64,000 bases of DNA from Papio anubis (taxonomy: Eukaryota > Chordata > Mammalia > Primates > Cercopithecidae), in assembly GCF_008728515.1 (NCBI RefSeq), contig NC_044996.1, forward strand, positions 121,770,750 to 121,834,749, given 5' to 3'. Positions 24,301-40,130 of the stretch are shown in pieces. Position 1 is the first letter of the stretch, and each line of letters starts with the position of its first letter. The notes below the pieces were generated by a model. That model did not search any database. It was given only the letters and a program-made list of their open reading frames with translations, and was not told the DNA's origin. Position numbers and translations under genes: made by a program.

Positions 24301-25602
24301 GGCAGTCTTTGAGATTTGTTTGTGGCACTTCCCTGAAACTGCTACCCAATGTACCCCATTTGAGAGGCTATTTCTGGCTTGCTAGCTGTTGCTGGTGAAC
24401 ATCGTGAGAGTAACAAAGCAAGAACAGGTGCTGTTATGTCCTGACTTTCTCTATCATGAATTTGGTCTCGAATGAGAACACCATCAAAGTGAGTATTTCC
24501 CAAGAAGCATCAATTTTTAAGTAAAAGTGGGATATCCAGGGAAGATGTGAAATAGGAATTAATAGTGTCTCAGAGGTACAGGAAAAAGTGTCCAGTCACC
24601 CTCTAGATGTGGCTGTCTCAGATGCAGGGACTATGCCAGCATCTCAGGTTTCTGGTGGCTTTGGACACTCAGGTTCCTAGGATGCCTGGGTCTGGTTTAT
24701 GGACACATCCATAAGTTAAAGGCAGACAGTTTCTACTTGCAACAGAAGCTGTGCAACCCCCAAGAAATCTGCTCGGACCTGTGCATGGAAAAGGGAATTC
24801 TGCTTACTGGGTGGCGATATGGGCTGTAGTGCTTGTGCTGGAAAGCCTCCCTGTAAATGCACTTTATGACATTTTGGCTCACATCTGGCCAGGTGCCCAT
24901 AGGCTGACAGGATAGATGATTGGTGCCTGGTAGCGTGACAAATGGTTGGTCAAGTTTCAGCCTTATGTATACAAAAAATATCAGCAGATTTCTCAAGTAA
25001 CATTTCTCCTGTTCATGCCAATGTGGATGCCTATGGATAATGACCCTTTGAGGATGGGAACTAATAAAGTTAATAAGTTAAACAGACCTGTGCTGCCCAA
25101 GTTAGGACAATTGCACAGGGCATGATAATCCATCTTCAGTTCAGGACCTGGCTCAAAAACAGCCAAGTTATTGCAATTCCAGCACATGAAGATAAGAAAT
25201 CCTGGCAAATGTTCCCAGAGTGACAGCTAAACATGAATATAAAAGGGATCTTTGTGTCCCCTAGTGAGAAGTACTAGACCTGGTGCCCTAACTTGCTCTC
25301 CAAGGTACTGCTGCTCAGGGACAGTAGTGAATAGCTCCCCAAAGAATGGCACTGCCATCCCTGCCCACATGGCACATGTAGGCAAATATGCAAGGACTCT
25401 TAGTGGGACTGTGTTTTACATTAATATTTGGAGTCAACAAATATTAGACATCCAATCAGACAATGGTAGCACTTTCATAGGAAACATACCCAGCAGTGTG
25501 CAGCTTCATGGGATATTCAATGGACCATTCATGCTCCATATGACTCCCCAGTAGCAGGTGCCATTGAAACATGGCTTGGATTCTTAGAGATGAGACTGAG
25601 TA
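24301..25602 (+). pseudogene. ERV RNase H-integrase relic (series 2)
   Basis: The best-preserved integrase remnant. A frame at 25,252-25,554 reads QSDNGSTFIGN near its end, a typical integrase core D-N-G motif (Asp codon 25,459-25,461). The expected Glu is at 25,566-25,568 (att-gaa-aca). They are 107 nt apart, one base short of the 108 nt that a D(35)E pair needs, so a single-base deletion separates them. Upstream, 24,585-24,720 carries the shared 'gtgtccagtcaccctctag' landmark. It is interrupted by the AluY at 25,614 and is nonfunctional. Confidence 0.75.
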
Positions 25603-25613
25603 AGACAAATGGA

Positions 25614-28600
<2,987 letters not shown>

Positions 28601-28847
28601 AATTCCTGGAATTGAAAAATTCTTCCCACTCCTATTGGCATCTGGCACTTAATGGCCCTGTATCATTGGGACAGGTATTTAATCTCTCTGATCCTAAGTT
28701 TCTCTATGTGTAGATGGGAGATATTTATTGACCCTTTCTATGTAGTGATGCTGAAGTGAGGCGTTAAATATAAAGCCTTAGCACAGCTTTTTATACTTTA
28801 ATATTGTAAAACTTCTCCTGCAATATATCAATCAAATATCAGATTCT
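28601..28847 (+). repeat. Array module H (series 2)
   Basis: 'ggcatctggcacttaatggccctg', 'ttaatctctctgatcctaag' match 15,088 and 37,370 onward. Confidence 0.65.
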
Positions 28848-29165
<318 letters not shown>

Positions 29166-30382
29166 CAAAATATCAGATTCAGTATAAAATGTACAAGTTC
29201 AAAGGAGTGTGAGCTAAGGTTCCTAAAGCTGAAAGTCACAAACGGTTGTTCTATATGTTGGTATTAGGACATTTGAACTTTGAATGTAGCCCCTAGACAA
29301 ATATGAGTAAGTTAATAGTTCATCATTTGTATGTGTAGTCAAGGTTGTGTAACAGGAAGAACAGATTTCAAACATGATTTCAGTTTTAATTTACATTTTG
29401 GAGAATGAGCAAGAGAGAAAGTTCTCATTCCTGGAACACCTCTCTGAGTATTCCTCATGGCTTGGTACTTGTGTTTTTCTTTGATTGTCTTCAAAAAATC
29501 AAGGTGGCACTGGCTGGTATTGGCTTGCAGAGCAGGCCTTATCCATATGTAGAAAGTCACTCACTGAATGTGATTCCATGATCCCCTGAAAAGCACGTGT
29601 GTCTCCAAATGTCTCCCTCAGCTGTACCACTGACTGAAATCTTCTCATTGAATCATTTATGTTTTGTATTGAGGAAAGTCTCATTCTTGCTGAGTCCTGA
29701 TAATGGTTATAGAGGGAAAGCTGCAAAAAATATATCTTCATGACATAATTTCAGGAATACTTTTGAGCACCTCCAGTGGCATTCACAGACTGTAAACCAA
29801 TGTTGTATAAATGTTTAGATGTAAAGCAATAGCTGCTACAAAGATAACATACTTTATACTGCCTTCATCTTTCCTTGATGACCTACAGGATAGGAAGCAG
29901 ATGTTAGCTTGCACAGCTGTAACATAGTGCTATACAGAGAGTGAGAGGTCAGGGATGGTTTTTATGAGGAAGTGATATTTGAACACCTGAGGACAAAGAA
30001 GGTGTAACTAGATGAAGAAATGGCCTGGGTAGAGAAGGGGGTTTAAGAAAGGGAGATGAGCATCCCAGAAAACAATATGGAAGTCTTGACACTGGAAGGC
30101 ATAAAGTGACTCCAGGAACTGCATGAAATGCAGAGACTGTGTAACATAAAGCACTCAGCTTAATTTAGAGAGGAGGAAAGTGAGCCTAGGAAAGGGCACT
30201 GAGCTAGAAATTGACAGAGACTGGCTTTGAGTTCAGATCTTTGGCATCCACATCCTTTGGTGCTCCCAGGAGTTTATATTTTGAGAAGTGCACCTTTTAA
30301 GAACTGGGTGGGTGAGCCTTTTCACATTGCTTTCCTAAAATGGGAGAAATTGATTGTGAAAAGGAAGAGAGGAAACCTTATG
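29166..30382 (+). repeat. Array module I (series 2)
   Basis: Collinear with 37,560-38,700 ('cagattcagtataaaatg', 'tttcaaacatgatttcag', 'cagttgtcctgaag'-type phrases, 'ggtgtaactagatgaagaaatggcctgggtagag', 'cctaggaaagggcactgagctag'). No protein motif. Minus-strand ORFs at 29,339-29,560 and 29,499-29,741 are not conserved in the paralogue. Confidence 0.65.
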
Positions 30383-30387
30383 GAGGC

Positions 30388-30741
30388 TGATATGGTTTGG
30401 CTGTGTTCCCACCCAAATCTCATCTTGAATTCCCATGTGTTGTGGGAGGGACCTGGTATGAGGTAATTGAATCATAGGGGCAAGTCTTTCCTGTGCTGTT
30501 CTCGTGATAGTGAATAAGTCTCATGAGATTTGATGGTTTTAGAAAGAGGAGTTCCCTTGCACAAACTCTCTCTTTGCCTGCTGCCATCCATGTAAGACGT
30601 GACTTGCTCTTCCTTGCCTTGTGCCATGATTGTGAGTCTTCCCCAGCCATGTGGAACTGTAAGCCAATCAAACCTCTTTCTTTTGTAAATTGCCCAGTCT
30701 TGGGTATGTCTTTATCAGCAGTGTGAAAACAGACTAATACA
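30388..30741 (+). mobile_element. THE1/MST-type solo LTR
   Basis: TGATATGGTTTGGCTGTGTTC to AGACTAATACA, 354 bp, with perfect 5-bp flanking duplication GAGGC (30,383-30,387 / 30,742-30,746). Ancestral element of the ERVL-MaLR group; no internal part. Confidence 0.95.
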
Positions 30742-30746
30742 GAGGC

Positions 30747-32760
30747 CCAGGATGTTTTGTAGGTAGATATACTTTAAGAAAACCTACATATGGAAGATGA
30801 GAAGGGAAATGTGTTTCACTAGAACTCTGTGCCCATGTAGCTTTAGGAAAGTGTCCTTGCAGGACTGGGGTCTTGACCTAAGTCAGAGAACCACTGTACT
30901 CTTTACAGATATCTTTTGGCATAGTGTGGGAGAATAGGAGACACTAGGAGAAATCAGAGAACTAGGGGAATGTAGGAGAGAAGGGGAGGAAGAGTAGACA
31001 AAGGTGAATACTGAAAAGTGGTGATGGATAAAGTGAGGGAAAGCCACTGTTCCTTTACCTCCCATTGTAGGAATTGCCAATGTGCATGCAAACCCTTCCA
31101 TATATATAACTGCTTTCAGATCACTCTGAGCCTGAATGCTCCTGGTTATTGTCAGAGAGAAATGTTATTGGGTCACCTCCAGTGTGAAGTTGTCCCTGAT
31201 TTTTCAAGCCTGGGTACTTTTTGTTGTGAGTTTTCTCAAGGAGGCTGTTTTGTATATTTAAAGTTCCCTTAAGAAGACTTGGTGTTTATATACCTTTGAT
31301 TTCACCACAGCTTCTGGCATCATGTCAATTGGAACTCACTATAGTGGGGAGCCCTGCAGATGGATGGACACCAGTTTTTGCATTTGTATTCTTTTTTCCA
31401 TCGTAATGTGACATGGTGGGATTTAGATGTTTTCTTTCATAATTTTGAAGGTCTTATAAAATACTAGAAATATGTGTTTGTGGATAGCTAAGAAGTCACA
31501 ATGTTTCATAATCTCTTGCCTCATGGTATACTTAGTACGTACCTATATGACTCTCCTGCGGTCCTCACTATGACTTCTGGGTTATCATACAACCTTGGAG
31601 CATAGTCAGATTGGAATTTTATCACTGTTTGTTCATTAGAATTCCTGTTGAAATATGTCAATGGAGCTAAAAGAAAGTAGTTTATTATTTTTCTTTTTCC
31701 CTGTGAAAACTTGCTTAGGGACCTGTTCTTCCCATGTTTGGGAAGAAAGCTGAGGCGGGTCCCATAGTTTTTCTGGTTATTCTTACATAGTGCAGTGTCC
31801 TGAGCCACTTTAAACTGTAAGAAACCTGCCTATTTCAGTATAATAATCAAAACTTCAATTCATGAATCTTGGGGACTGATCTTTCAACCTCAGGCATATA
31901 TTAGGGCCTGTTTAAATATTTGAATCCTGAAAATGATAAGTGCATAGGTGTGTGGGTAGAAGTAGGCAGCTAATTCTTTCTGCATCTGCACCCAAGTTGA
32001 CTGCTCATTCTCTTTCCCCTGGTGAGATCCCCACAGTGGGAAAGACTTAGGGAGAAGAACACACACTGGCATATTTGGCAAAAACATAGTATGATCTGGG
32101 GCTCTGGGATATGGAGGAAATCATGAACTGATGATGTTAGGAAGCACTTTTCTTTTCTTCAGATACCTCAGATTTTATATTCCTGCCACATGCAATGCCT
32201 TCCCTGTGACTTACCACTTAGAGTCCTTCTCAATCCCTAGGCCTTTGTGAGTTTTACTTCTGTTGGGGTCTTTCTTCTTCTGCAAGCAGTTCTCTTGAGT
32301 GGCTTCCTTATGAAATAATTATCAGGCCTCTCTTTTTCCCAGGATGACATATTGACCCTGGAAATCAAGATCCTTCTTTTGTAATTGGTGGAATTGCTTG
32401 TTCTCTCACAAGTCGTACTCTTAGTGTCCCCTTCCCAGGAACATCTCCAGCCACAGCCTCTTGATTTTCACTGTGTGAGTCAGACACTAGTTCCTGTGTC
32501 TCTCAACCTTCATGGGCATCAGTCAGCCTTTCTGAAGCTCTTTTTCAATGGTTTGTGGCAAAGGGGCACAAACCATTGACCTTCCCTCATGAGTATAGAC
32601 AGAATGTCCAGCAGACTGACAAAACTCTAAAAATTATTTTTCTCTCTCTTCTACCTCAACTATTTTATATCTCTGAGGTGGCTTAATGGGCTAATGCTGG
32701 CAGAAACTGGTTCTATTTATTTGCTAGGTGGTCGGCAGCTCACTTTAGAATACAGCAGGG
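30747..32760 (+). repeat. Array modules Z, K, S, L (series 2 end)
   Basis: Z 30,747-31,850 (minus frame 31,521-31,808 with YAP...VIVRTAGES). K 31,860-32,390. S 32,440-32,640. Start of L 32,660-32,760. Same order as 16,737-19,140 and 46,590-48,630. A perfect 13-bp hairpin lies within S at 32,545-32,579. Confidence 0.65.
32545..32579. repeat. Perfect 13-bp hairpin
   Basis: TCAATGGTTTGTG (32,545-32,557) and CACAAACCATTGA (32,567-32,579) pair perfectly around a 9-nt loop. Paralogous S units have only weak complementarity at this spot (gcaatcattgttcc-type right arm). Confidence 0.9.
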
Positions 32761-32838
32761 TTTTTTTTGTTTGTTTGTTTTGTTTTTTTTTTTGAGACAG
32801 AGTCTCGCTCTGTTACCCAGGCTGGAGTGCAGTGGCAA
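32761..32838 (-). mobile_element. Truncated Alu
   Basis: Antisense Alu 3' end only (poly-T with G interruptions, GAGACAGAGTCTCGCTCTG to 'gtgcagtggc'). It stops after ~45 bp of body. Nearby agaata on both sides suggests 5' truncation at insertion. Confidence 0.85.
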
Positions 32839-32879
32839 GAATATGGGAATATTTGATATGTCTTGGCCTTTGGAGACTG

Positions 32880-33312
32880 TATTGATTTTCTAGAGTTTCC
32901 ATAAGAAAGTACCAAAATGTGGAGGCTTAAATAACAGAAATTTATTGTTTCACACATCTAGGCCTAGAAGTCCTCTGAAATTCAGTGAAAATGTTGGCGA
33001 TACTGGTTGTAAGGGAATTTAGGGAAGGTTGTGAGGGAATAATCTGTTCCACGCCTCTTTCCTTGGCTTGTAGTTGACTGTCTACATGTTTACATGTGTT
33101 TTCCATGTATATGTGACTGTGTCCAGATTTATTCTTCTTATAAGGACTCTGGTCGTGTTGGATTAGGGCTACTTTAGTGACTTCATTTTAACTTGATTAC
33201 ATCTTTAAAATCCTTTCTCCAAATAAGGATACATTCTGAGGAACTGGTTACTAAGGATGAACATATGAACTTCTTCTTTTTGGTAGGGGGTACATAATTC
33301 AGTCCATAACAG
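32880..33312 (+). mobile_element. Dispersed repeat in module L (copy 3)
   Basis: Same family and same position as 5,495-5,884: 'gtttccataagaaagtaccaaaa', 'cttataaggactctggtcg', 'cataattcagtccataacag'. Flanked by 'cctttggaga' and 'gagcttctg' of module L. Confidence 0.7.
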
Positions 33313-33499
33313 AGCTTCTGCTGAGTTTCTTTCATGAGAAGGTATGTATTCGACATCTTATTTAGTGCAGGCTTTCAGGAACGTGCCTTTACTCAGACTG
33401 AGGGATCCTAAGTCTGAGTAAACTAAGAGGGATCCTAGCCCCTAGGATTTTGTAATGTATCCCTCCGTTGTGTGCTCCCTTTTCTTAAAAGAGCCCCTC
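33313..33499 (+). repeat. Array module L (series 2, right end)
   Basis: 'gcaggctttcaggaacgtgcc' and 'tagcccctaggattttg' match 5,940-6,000. It contains a copy-specific 12-bp hairpin (33,388-33,422). It stops at 'gcccctctt', where a LINE-1 is inserted. Confidence 0.7.
33388..33422. repeat. Perfect 12-bp hairpin
   Basis: TTTACTCAGACT (33,388-33,399) and AGTCTGAGTAAA (33,411-33,422) pair around an 11-nt loop. The loop text gagggatccta recurs at about 33,427. Module L copies at 5,960, 19,570, 39,270 and 49,570 lack the right arm. Confidence 0.9.
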
Positions 33500-34106
33500 T
33501 TAAAAAAAAAATACAACTTTATTTATTTTATTGTTTAAATATAATTTCAACTTTTATTTTAGATTTAGGGGGTACCTGTGCAGGTTTCTTACATGGATAT
33601 ATTGCATGATGCCGGGGTTTGAAGCATGATTGATCCTGTCACCCAGGTAGTGAGCATGGTACCCAATAATTAGTTTTTAAACCCTTGCCCCGCTTCCATA
33701 CTTCTAATAGTCACCAGTGTCTATTGTTGTCATCTTTATTTCCATGTGTACCCAATGTTTAGCTCCCATTTACAAGTGAGAACATGTGGTATTTGGTTTT
33801 CCATTTCTGCATTAATTCACTTACGATAATGGCCTCCAGCTGCATGTTGTTGCAAAAGACATGATTTTATTATTTTTTATGGCTGCATAGTATTCCATGT
33901 GTATATGTACCATATTTTCTTTCTCCAGTCTACTGTTGATGGGTACAGAGGTTGGTTCCATGTTTTTGCTATTGTGAATAGTGCTGTGATGAACATGCAA
34001 GTGCACATGTCTTTTTAGTAGAATGATTTACTTTCCTTTGGATATATACCCAGTAATTGGATTGCTGGGTCAAATGGTAGCCCTGTTCTAAGTTCTTTGA
34101 GGACTC
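33500..34106 (-). mobile_element. LINE-1 3' fragment, antisense
   Basis: Reverse LINE-1 3' UTR and ORF2 end ('ggtacctgtgcaggtttcttac', 'atggctgcatagtattccatg', 'tggatatatacccagtaattgg'). Its A-tail appears as 'aaaaaaaaa' near 33,503. It lies at the junction where the array passes from module L directly to the integrase end, with M, PRO and RT missing. Minus-strand frames here are ORF2 fragments. Confidence 0.9.
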
Positions 34107-34830
34107 TTCAAGCCTCTTTTCATTGGATTGTTTGTAACTCAAAGAATAAATGCTTGAGGGAGTGAAGAACAAAGAATACTCTTAGACTTTGCTTCATGTT
34201 TGAATTCACTGACAGTGATACCAGGTTTACAGGAAAAAGTACTCATCTTGAGAAGCTACCTGGGATGTTTACTGGACCATTTATGCCCTGTATAATAGGT
34301 AGCAGGTACCATTGAAAGATGGCTTGGGTTCTTAAAGAATGTATTGTAAAAGAGGTATAGACTACTAATGTTCAGCTCCCAGTGGAACACATGGTTAAGA
34401 AAGTCAGATTGGGTTTAAGTTCCTCCTGGTAATTTCCTAGAAAGTTACCTTCCATTTAAATAGAATGTTTGATTATGTATATTTGGAAGAAGAGAGAACT
34501 AGACTCATGATGAGAACCAGATTCATAATGGTGGAGAATATTCATACCACATTGACAATTATCACTTAAACATTTTATATTCTTTCCAATGAAACTTTTT
34601 TTTTTTAACCTTTGGACTGGCCATAAGATAACGCCAGCAGAACCAGTTATGGTCTTTTTCTTTGCAAGATGACCAGTCTCCTCAATTTACAATATAGTTA
34701 TACTGGGCATTTAATGATTTGCCTTTTGGATCTTTGCTATATCTCTTGCATGAGAGGATATGTTGCTTTCAATATCCTGTTCAATGCAGATGTTTAAGAA
34801 CGTGTCTGACTAACTGAATATTCAGTCACT
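34107..34830 (+). repeat. Integrase end and module E (series 3 start)
   Basis: 34,165-34,345 matches 60,300-60,480 ('tactcttagactt', 'caggtttacagg', 'ttatgccctgtataataggtagcagg'). 34,380-34,820 is module E ('agtggaacacatggttaagaaagtcag'). The first ~60 bp (34,107-34,165) matched nothing. Confidence 0.6.
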
Positions 34831-35004
34831 ACTCTTTTTAAATTTGTGCAAATTTATGGGATACATGAGAAATTTAGCAATTATATATTATGCATACTAA
34901 TAAAGTCAGGGTATTTAAGGTGTCCATCATTCAAGTACAATACATTTTTTAAAGTATAGTTATCCTACTTTGCTATCAAGCACTGAATTTATTCCTTCTA
35001 TCTT

Positions 35005-35302
<298 letters not shown>

Positions 35303-36189
35303 TCCTTCTATCTTATTGTATGTTTGTACCCTTTAACCCAATTCTCTTCATCCTCCTTCCTCTCCTCCATTCATCCTTCTTAGTCTCTGTTATCTATTTT
35401 TCCACTCGGTACCTCCATGTATTCAAATTTTTTAGCTCCCACATATAAGTGAGAACATGTGATATTTGGCTTTTCCCCCCTGGCTTATTTCACTTAAGAT
35501 AATGACCTCTAGTTCCATCCATGTTGCTGCAAATGACATGATTTAATTTTTTAATGACTGAATAATATTCCATGTGTATATATAAAACATTTTCTTTATC
35601 AATTTATCCACCGATAGACATTTAAGTTGATTCTATATCTTTGCTATTGAATAGTGCTGCGATAAACATGCGCATACAGGTATCCCTTTGATATATTGAT
35701 TTCTTTTCCTTTGGGTAGATATGCAGTAGTGGGATTGTTGGATTAAATGGTAATTCTATCTTTAGTTTTTTTAGAAATATCCATATTGTTTTCCACAGTA
35801 GCTTTACAAGTTTACATTCCCACCAAAAGCATATAAGTGTTCCATTTTCTCTGCATCTTTGCCAACATGTGTTTTTTTGTGTGTGTCTTTTTATTAATGG
35901 CCACTCTGACTGGGGTAAGATGATATCTCATTGTAGTTTTGTGATATGGTTTGGCTGTGTACCCCACCCAAATCTCATCTTGAATTCCCACATGTTGTGG
36001 GACAGATCTGGTGGGAGGTAATTGAATCATGGGGGCAGATCTTTCCTGTGCTGTTCTCATGATAGTGTATAAGTCTCACGAGATCTGATGGTTTTGAAAA
36101 ACAGGAGTCTCCCTGCACAAGCTCCCTCTTTGCCTGCTGCCACCTATATAAGATGTGACTTGCTCCTCCTTGCCTTCCACCACGATTAT

Positions 36190-36367
36190 GAGGCTTCCCA
36201 GCCACAAGGAACTGCCCCAGCCACGTTGAACAAGTTACAAAATTTACGTGGCTTCCCCAGCCACGTGGAACTTCCCCAGCCACGTGGGACAATTTACAAA
36301 ATTTACGTGGCTTCCCCAGCCATGTGGAACTTCCCTAGCCATGTGGAACAATTTACAAAAGAAGTTT
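36190..36367. repeat. ~60-bp minisatellite rich in CACGTG/CATGTG
   Basis: Units built of 'cttccccagccacgtggaa' and 'caatttacaaaatttacgtgg' repeat almost three times. The core 'ccccagccacgtgg' derives from the normal LTR phrase 'ccccagccatgtggaactg' seen once at 30,643. Palindromic CACGTG or CATGTG occurs about five times. Confidence 0.9.
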
Positions 36368-36369
36368 AA

Positions 36370-36741
<372 letters not shown>

Positions 36742-37150
36742 TGAAAACAGACTAATATATTTTGATTTGCATTTCTCTGATGATTAGTGATGTTGAGCAT
36801 TTTTTCATATGCCTGTTGGCTATTGGTACGTCATCTTTTGAGAAATGACTATTCATGTCCTTTGCCCACTTTTAAAGATTATTTGTTTTTTTTCCTGTTG
36901 AATTGTTAGAGTTTCTTATATATTCTGGATATTAGTCTCACATCAGATGAATAGTTTGGAAATATTTCCTCCCATTCAACAGGTTATCTCTTCTCTCTGT
37001 TGTTATTTCTTTTCTGTCTAAGACCTTTTTAACGTAATTAAGTCCCACTTATCTATTTTTGTTTTTGTTGCATTTGCTTTTGAGATCTTAGTCATAAATT
37101 CTTTGCCTACATCAATGTACAGGAGAGTTTTTCTTATTTTTCCTTATATA

Positions 37151-38740
37151 CTTTATACATTTCAAATATTCTTCCATCCTAGGACACAGCTTTATGGTCC
37201 TATCAAGTGATAGTGATTGTATACTGCTGTGGCTTTAGAGTTACCCTAAAAGAGGAGTTTTGCCTGCCCAGAAGGACATGGGGTAGTATATCCATCTGGT
37301 GTGGGACTTCCTCATTCTCTTGCCTAAACACATAGGTTTTGAGCCAGTCATTTTTGGTTACAATCTGAGCTCTACCACTTATTGGCCTTGTGGTGTTGGG
37401 AGAGGCATTTTATATCTCTGAGCCTTATTATCTTCACCTTTCCATAGGAGATATGTCATGACTCTCCTTATGTATTAAATATGATATTCAATGCTAAGTA
37501 TAAAACTTTAGTACAGGTCCTGATACTCAGTGTTGTAGCTCCTCTTATTAATCATTGAAATGAAATGTTAGATTCAGTGAAAAATGTAGGACAAGGACAG
37601 TAAACTAAGGCTTGTCAATTGAGAGTCACCGATGATTGTCTTAGACTTGCGTGTTAGACCATTTCAACTTTGAGGGTAGCCTCTAGTCGAATATTGTCAG
37701 GTTTTAATTGTCTGACATGTGTACCAGTAGTCAAAGTTAGGTAGGATGGAAGGACATGTGAATGGAAGATTTCAAAATGTTTTTCATTTACATTTTGGAG
37801 GAAGAGAAAAAGAGGGCACACTAATTCCTGGAAATCCCCTCTTATATTCCCCACTGGCCAGGCACATGCATCTTTCTATGCTATTCTTAAAATATCAAGT
37901 TTGTGGGAGTTGATATTTGGCTCATGGAGCAGATTGTATCCACATGTAGACAGTCACTTAGGTGATATGATTCCAGGAGCCCCTAGAAGTCTATCCATCT
38001 CCAACTGTCTTCCTCCATTATCTGTACCTTTGTGGACTATTCTGTCATTGACATTTATTCTTGCTCTGTCTTGGTTATACAAATTAATCTATTAAAACAT
38101 GACCTTATATTAACTACTAATTTCTGGGATAATTTTGAATGCATATCACAGTATGGAACAGGTACTAACCAAAAGGACCTTTTGGTTTCTGCCCTTAAAG
38201 TACTAAAAGACTAGGGGAGTTATCAGTAATTTAAGGTTTGGTTGTATAACTGTAAAACTGTAATGTGATAAGTACTCTGTTGATTCTCTTGGGAAGAAAA
38301 ACAGGCTACCATGAGAGCCCATTGTATAGAATACAGAATTTATTCTGGAGTGGGGTCAGAATGGATGACTGAGTGATGAGGGCAAACTTTCCTCAGAATG
38401 TTACATTTGAGTATCTGAAGACAAGATGGTTGTAACTAAGTGTAGAAATCACCTGGGTAGAGTGACAGGGTTAAGAATGAGGAATGAACATCCCAGGAAT
38501 CCAGAAAACAACAATATGGAACTTTGACACTAGAAGGGATAATGCAAAACCAAGGACCTGGCAAAAATCCAGAAAGTATGTAATGTGATTTACCCATCTT
38601 AATTTGGAGTTGTGAAAACTGAGCTTAGAGAAGGGGACTGAGTTAGAAATGTCAGAGACAGACTCTGAGTATGGGTTTTCTGAATCCTGATCAAGTACTG
38701 TGTTCCCTATTTTGAAAATTCTCTTTAAAAACTCTTTCCT
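37151..38740 (+). repeat. Array modules H and I (series 3)
   Basis: 37,335-37,530 is H, uninterrupted here ('aggttttgagccagtcat ... tctgagctctaccacttattggcc'). 37,560-38,740 is I, collinear with 29,175-30,380. The first ~180 bp (37,151-37,330) has no match in the window. ORFs are short and unrecognised. Confidence 0.65.
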
Positions 38741-39525
<785 letters not shown>

Positions 39526-39557
39526 GAAAGAAAGAAAGAGAGAGAAAGAAAAAAAAT
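39526..39557. repeat. (GAAA)n-like purine microsatellite
   Basis: agaaagaaagaaagagagagaa followed by an A-run; it sits on the boundary between modules L and K. Confidence 0.9.
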
Positions 39558-40130
39558 GCTGCTGCTATTCATCACATCACATGTTTCTCCTTAGAACTCT
39601 AACCCATGTGACTAGAGACACTCCTAAATACTGGGAAATATCTGTCTACTCCAAGCTGGTTTCTGATTGAGGTTTTAGTCTAGCAGGTGATGTGTGTATG
39701 TGTATATATGGGATTGACAGATTTTACCTCTTTTTGCCTTTCTGGTTTTCGTCTACTTTCCCCTCCTGGCCAACACCCTTGATGTGGTCTCCATGGAGAG
39801 AGATGGATGTGCATAAGAGCACACCCTTATATGGTTTCCAAAGTTATAATGAGGTTTTGGACTCTGTGATATAGAAGAAATCCTGAACTGACATTCTCAT
39901 GGGTACATTTTGAGCTTCCAAAAGGAACTGGCTGACTCCTACCATATCCATTGCCTTTCATCTAGCTGGCCACTAGACTCCCCCTCAGTCTGTAATCTAT
40001 TGTGAGCAACACTGCTGTTGGGGTCACCTGCCTCTCTGGACACTTCTTGATGCTTTCCTTTTAGGAGAATCTGAGTAAACTCACTTTCATGGGATTGTCA
40101 TGTTGACCATGGAAAACACAGAACTTTCTT
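39558..40130 (+). repeat. Array module K (series 3)
   Basis: 'actgggaaatatctgtctactcc', 'ctctgtgatatagaagaaatcctgaactgac' and 'tctggacacttcttgatgc' match 18,360-18,880, 31,860-32,370 and 47,830-48,330. Confidence 0.65.

Noticed and set aside
35975..36369. Open frames on both strands (105 and 93 codons) with internal peptide repeats
   Set aside because: Repeat-derived: a minisatellite in a MaLR LTR; the peptide repeat only mirrors the DNA repeat.
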